Below are positions 3,985-6,196 of a stretch of 6,196 nt of DNA, piece by piece; position 1 is the first letter of the stretch, and every line of letters starts with the position of its first letter. The translations under genes were made by a program, and so were the position numbers. Source of the DNA: an uncultured Selenomonadaceae bacterium (GTDB lineage Bacteria; Bacillota; Negativicutes; Selenomonadales; Selenomonadaceae); the NCBI GenBank assembly GCA_905236255.1, contig CAJOPK010000177.1, positions 1 to 6,196 on the forward strand, read 5' to 3'. The notes beneath the pieces were generated by a model. It ran no database searches, had not been told where the DNA came from, and saw only the letters and a program-made list of their open reading frames with translations.

Positions 3985-5982
3985 TTGAAGTTTATAAAAA
4001 GATTTTTTGACGGGATACAACGCGACTTCAGACTTTTTTTGTTCATACTTTTGCTTTTGGAAATATATCGCGGCTTGTTCATTTTAATTATGTCCGGTTA
4101 TATGAGTGCCGATGCAAATTCCGGACAAGTTGCGGCGGCAATGTGGACGGGATTGCGCTTGAGTTTGAAAACGGCGGGCGCGGTGACTTTATTTTCGTTT
4201 ATACTCGTCACAATTGTCGGACTTACCCCGAAATTAAGACTTGCGGTGGGAGTTTTTGCGTCGTTTATTTTTTCGGTACTCTTTATGGCAAGATTCCCGT
4301 ATTACCGGGAATTTCATTCGACTTTCGGAATTGAAGTGTTGCAGGGATTAAATGACGACCTCGGATCAATTTTCGTCATGATCGTTCAGGAATACGGATT
4401 TTTCTGGAGGTTTCCGGTCGCGATGATTTTGACGGTAATTTGTATTGCTCTGTTGAGCCGTTTTTTGATTTTGAAAACTTTCGCCGCGCCGGAACTTGAC
4501 GGATTTACGCGCAAAGCCGGATTTGTTTCCGGACTGGTTTTGCTTGTCGGGGCTTTCGGATTGTTTGTAAGATTCGGCGGAAGTTTCACTTACGGCGGCG
4601 GAGTAAATTGGGAAAATGCCGCAGTCACAAACGACGAATTTTTAAACGAATGTATTTTGGACGACGCGCAGGCACTTTACCGAACTCGAACTTTGGCAAA
4701 GAGAATGACCGAAGGCGAAATTTCCGGAATTGACAAAGAAAATGTCAGGGCGGCGGCGGAAACAATTTCCGCACAAAAAAATCTTAATGCCGAAAGTCTT
4801 TTGCCTTATCTTGAAAGAAAGACCAAAGGCGCGAAAATTCAAAAGCCGAAACATATTTTTGTAATTTTGGGTGAAACTTGGATGCAATGGCCGATGCTCG
4901 GAAAATATGCGGAATTGCACGTTGCCGACGGGATTAAATCTTTGATTGCGGAACAGAATTGTTATTACAGCCGGAATTTTATGCCGAACGGCGATTTTAC
5001 TTCCGTTGCAATTACCGGAATGGTAACCGGCTTGCCGGACATAAACATTCGCGTAAATTATCAACCGAAAACTTATTCGGAAGTTTATCCGACTTCTCCG
5101 GCGCAATATTTCCACGAACTCGGTTACAAAGTTGATTTTTGGTACGGCGGGACTCCCGGCTGGGACAATATTTCAAAAATGTCAATCGCGCAGGGTTTCG
5201 ACAATTTTTACGGATTCCCGGATTACAATGCGCCAAAACAAAATACTTGGGGGACGAAGGACGAAAACCTTTTCAATGCGCTTGAAAAACACCTTGCCGA
5301 CGAACCTCCCACAGTTCATCTTATCATGACGACGACAAATCACCCGCCTTACAATTTGAATTTGGAAGAGGAAGGCTTTGACGTAAACAACTGCATTTCC
5401 GAATTAAAAAAACTTCCGAACATTGACGATCCCGGAAGTCTTGCAACGGAACTCGGTCATTATTTCTATATGGACAAATGTGCGACGAAATTTATTCGCG
5501 ATGTTTCAAAAAATTATCCGGACAGTCTTTTCGTTGTTACGGGGGATCATGCGGTAAGGACGGATCCGGGTACACGCCCGACAATTTTCGAGCATCAGAG
5601 CGTTCCCTTTGTGATGATCGGCGCGGGAATTACCAAAAATATTTTGCCGGCTGACACGGTCGGCGGACACATTTCGATTTTCCCAACGATTTTTGAACTT
5701 ATCGCGCCGAAAGATTTTGTATATCGAAGCATTGTGCCGGGACTTTTTGAAAGCAACGGCGTTGCCTTTAACCGCGACGTTTTCATTACTCAAAATGCTG
5801 CCGGAAAAATTGATTCGGAGGCGGTTGAAATTTTGCCGCATGTCGCTTCTGCCGAATTGAACAGAGTAAATTTGACTGCGGAGCAGGAGAACGCAAAAAA
5901 AATTGTCGGAGCCGTCAGAACGGTTGCTTGGCAATTATTGACAAAGGGAGCAGACTTGAATAAAGTTCCGACCGGCGATTAA
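3985..5982 (+). CDS. LtaS-like phosphoglycerol transferase (sulfatase/alkaline phosphatase superfamily) membrane protein
   Basis: A 665-aa protein from the TTG at 3985 (679 aa from 3943). The architecture is that of LtaS/MdoB enzymes: five predicted membrane helices (about residues 16-36, 63-79, 83-103, 143-162, 179-197), then an extracytoplasmic catalytic domain. Recognisable active-site elements are ILGETW (E297, metal), NGDFTSVAITG with the likely nucleophile T339, WYGGTPGWDNIS (386-397), TTNHPPY (H453) and VTGDHAVR (D521, H522, metal). LtaS transfers phosphoglycerol from phosphatidylglycerol to make lipoteichoic acid; OpgB acts on periplasmic glucans. In a diderm with TolC the acceptor is uncertain: an LPS-like glycan, an osmoregulated glucan or a teichoic-acid-like polymer. 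A Lys/Glu-rich linker (about 240-285) joins the two parts. The gene starts 45 bp after tolC and is followed by a strong terminator, so it is probably the last gene of the tatA-tolC cluster. Confidence 0.88.
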   Translation: MKFIKRFFDGIQRDFRLFLFILLLLEIYRGLFILIMSGYMSADANSGQVAAAMWTGLRLSLKTAGAVTLFSFILVTIVGLTPKLRLAVGVFASFIFSVLFMARFPYYREFHSTFGIEVLQGLNDDLGSIFVMIVQEYGFFWRFPVAMILTVICIALLSRFLILKTFAAPELDGFTRKAGFVSGLVLLVGAFGLFVRFGGSFTYGGGVNWENAAVTNDEFLNECILDDAQALYRTRTLAKRMTEGEISGIDKENVRAAAETISAQKNLNAESLLPYLERKTKGAKIQKPKHIFVILGETWMQWPMLGKYAELHVADGIKSLIAEQNCYYSRNFMPNGDFTSVAITGMVTGLPDINIRVNYQPKTYSEVYPTSPAQYFHELGYKVDFWYGGTPGWDNISKMSIAQGFDNFYGFPDYNAPKQNTWGTKDENLFNALEKHLADEPPTVHLIMTTTNHPPYNLNLEEEGFDVNNCISELKKLPNIDDPGSLATELGHYFYMDKCATKFIRDVSKNYPDSLFVVTGDHAVRTDPGTRPTIFEHQSVPFVMIGAGITKNILPADTVGGHISIFPTIFELIAPKDFVYRSIVPGLFESNGVAFNRDVFITQNAAGKIDSEAVEILPHVASAELNRVNLTAEQENAKKIVGAVRTVAWQLLTKGADLNKVPTGD

Positions 5983-6009
5983 GGAACCGGGAATATAACA
6001 AAACTTTTT

Positions 6010-6051
6010 CTGCAGGTCACAAATTTTTTCCCCCCGACCTGCAGTTTTTTT
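6010..6051 (+). terminator. strong rho-independent terminator after the ltaS-like gene
   Basis: CTGCAGGTC (6010-6018) and GACCTGCAG (6036-6044) form a perfect 9-bp stem, followed by seven T residues (6045-6051). The 17-nt loop ends in T6C6, an unusually pure pyrimidine run. It lies 27 nt after the stop codon and closes the tatA-tolC-ltaS-like transcript. Confidence 0.92.
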
Positions 6052-6058
6052 GACCGGC

Positions 6059-6196
6059 TAAGCACAAAATTTTTGAGATAAGCACAGATAAGCACAGATA
6101 AGCACAAGTTAAGCACAAGTTAAGCACAGACAAAAATTTTCGGAAAATCGCGTCGGTACGCCAAAAATTTGAGTTAAGCACAGATAAGCACAGTTA
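6059..6196. repeat. TAAGCACA repeat array, helically spaced, continuing past the window
   Basis: Eight exact copies of TAAGCACA start at 6059, 6079, 6089, 6099, 6110, 6121, 6175 and 6185, and a ninth may begin at 6195 at the window edge. Steps are 20, 10, 10, 11, 11, 54 and 10 bp, all close to multiples of the DNA turn. Linkers are GA or AGT. Two longer blocks share an A/T tract, then GAG(A/T) and TAAGCACAGATAAGCACAG (about 6066-6097 and 6163-6193). AAAATTTTT (6066-6074), AAAAATTTT (6132-6140) and AAAAATTT (6163-6170) are interspersed. Mixed 10/11-bp steps do not keep a reading frame, so it is not protein-coding. It lacks CRISPR-type long repeats. Function unknown. Confidence 0.85.
6136..6161. 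repeat. two short inverted repeats between the two TAAGCACA blocks
   Basis: The 46-bp stretch without TAAGCACA contains ATTTTC-G-GAAAAT (6136-6148) and GCGT-CGGT-ACGC (6150-6161) side by side. Both are small dyads that could be protein sites within the array. They are short enough to arise by chance. Confidence 0.35.

Noticed and set aside
282..5982. Frequent GCCGG/TCCGG words as a DNA-uptake signal
   Set aside because: They mostly arise from codon pairs such as GCC-GG, TCC-GG and CCG-GA in several frames and share no longer conserved flank.
6110..6182. True DnaA boxes in the terminal repeat
   Set aside because: TTAAGCACA differs from TTATCCACA at two central positions in every copy. Similarity is noted, but calling an origin from this alone is not justified.
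6059..6196. CRISPR array
   Set aside because: Repeats are only 8-19 bp with 2-3 bp linkers and no unique spacers of regular length.

Overview
The window looks like chromosomal DNA from a diderm (outer-membrane-bearing) Firmicute, most likely a Negativicutes/Selenomonadales relative. The reasons are: tRNA genes with encoded CCA, strong GGAGG-type ribosome binding sites with several TTG starts, a zinc-type HemB of the Firmicutes pattern, an LtaS-like phosphoglycerol transferase, and a TolC-family outer-membrane channel, which needs a second membrane. Base composition is moderately AT-rich and uniform across the genes. The taxonomic call is inference; no marker here is decisive.

Layout. Positions 1-267 are the end of a tRNA operon: the 3' tail of an unidentified tRNA, tRNA-Asp(GTC), tRNA-Phe(GAA) and a rho-independent terminator. 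A DedA/UptA-type membrane protein follows on the + strand (282-875). From 876 to 1146 there is no conventional gene. This stretch has a good sigma70-type promoter, several hairpins and a terminator, so it probably encodes a small RNA of about 180 nt. That RNA carries a 13-codon reading frame with a strong ribosome binding site. hemB (1147-2109) lies on the - strand, converging on this unit, with a near-consensus promoter embedded in a large inverted repeat. The divergent intergenic region (2110-2339) leads into a + strand cluster: tatA (2340-2789), a tolC-family gene (2686-3939) that overlaps tatA by 104 bp, and an LtaS-like sulfatase-fold phosphoglycerol transferase (3985-5982). The cluster ends at a strong terminator (6010-6051). 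The last 138 bp hold at least eight copies of TAAGCACA spaced on the DNA helical repeat; the array runs off the window.

How the genes fit together. The protein genes, apart from hemB (tetrapyrrole synthesis), concern the cell envelope: polyprenyl-phosphate or lipid handling (DedA), folded-protein export (TatA), outer-membrane efflux or secretion (TolC family) and phosphoglycerol transfer to an envelope polymer (LtaS-like). tatA, tolC and the ltaS-like gene have no terminator between them and are probably co-transcribed. TatC and the inner-membrane partners of TolC are not in the window.

The most interesting points are the helically phased TAAGCACA array, the small-RNA/micropeptide locus between dedA and hemB, and the long same-strand overlap in which the TatA tail is read out of frame from the TolC signal-peptide sequence.
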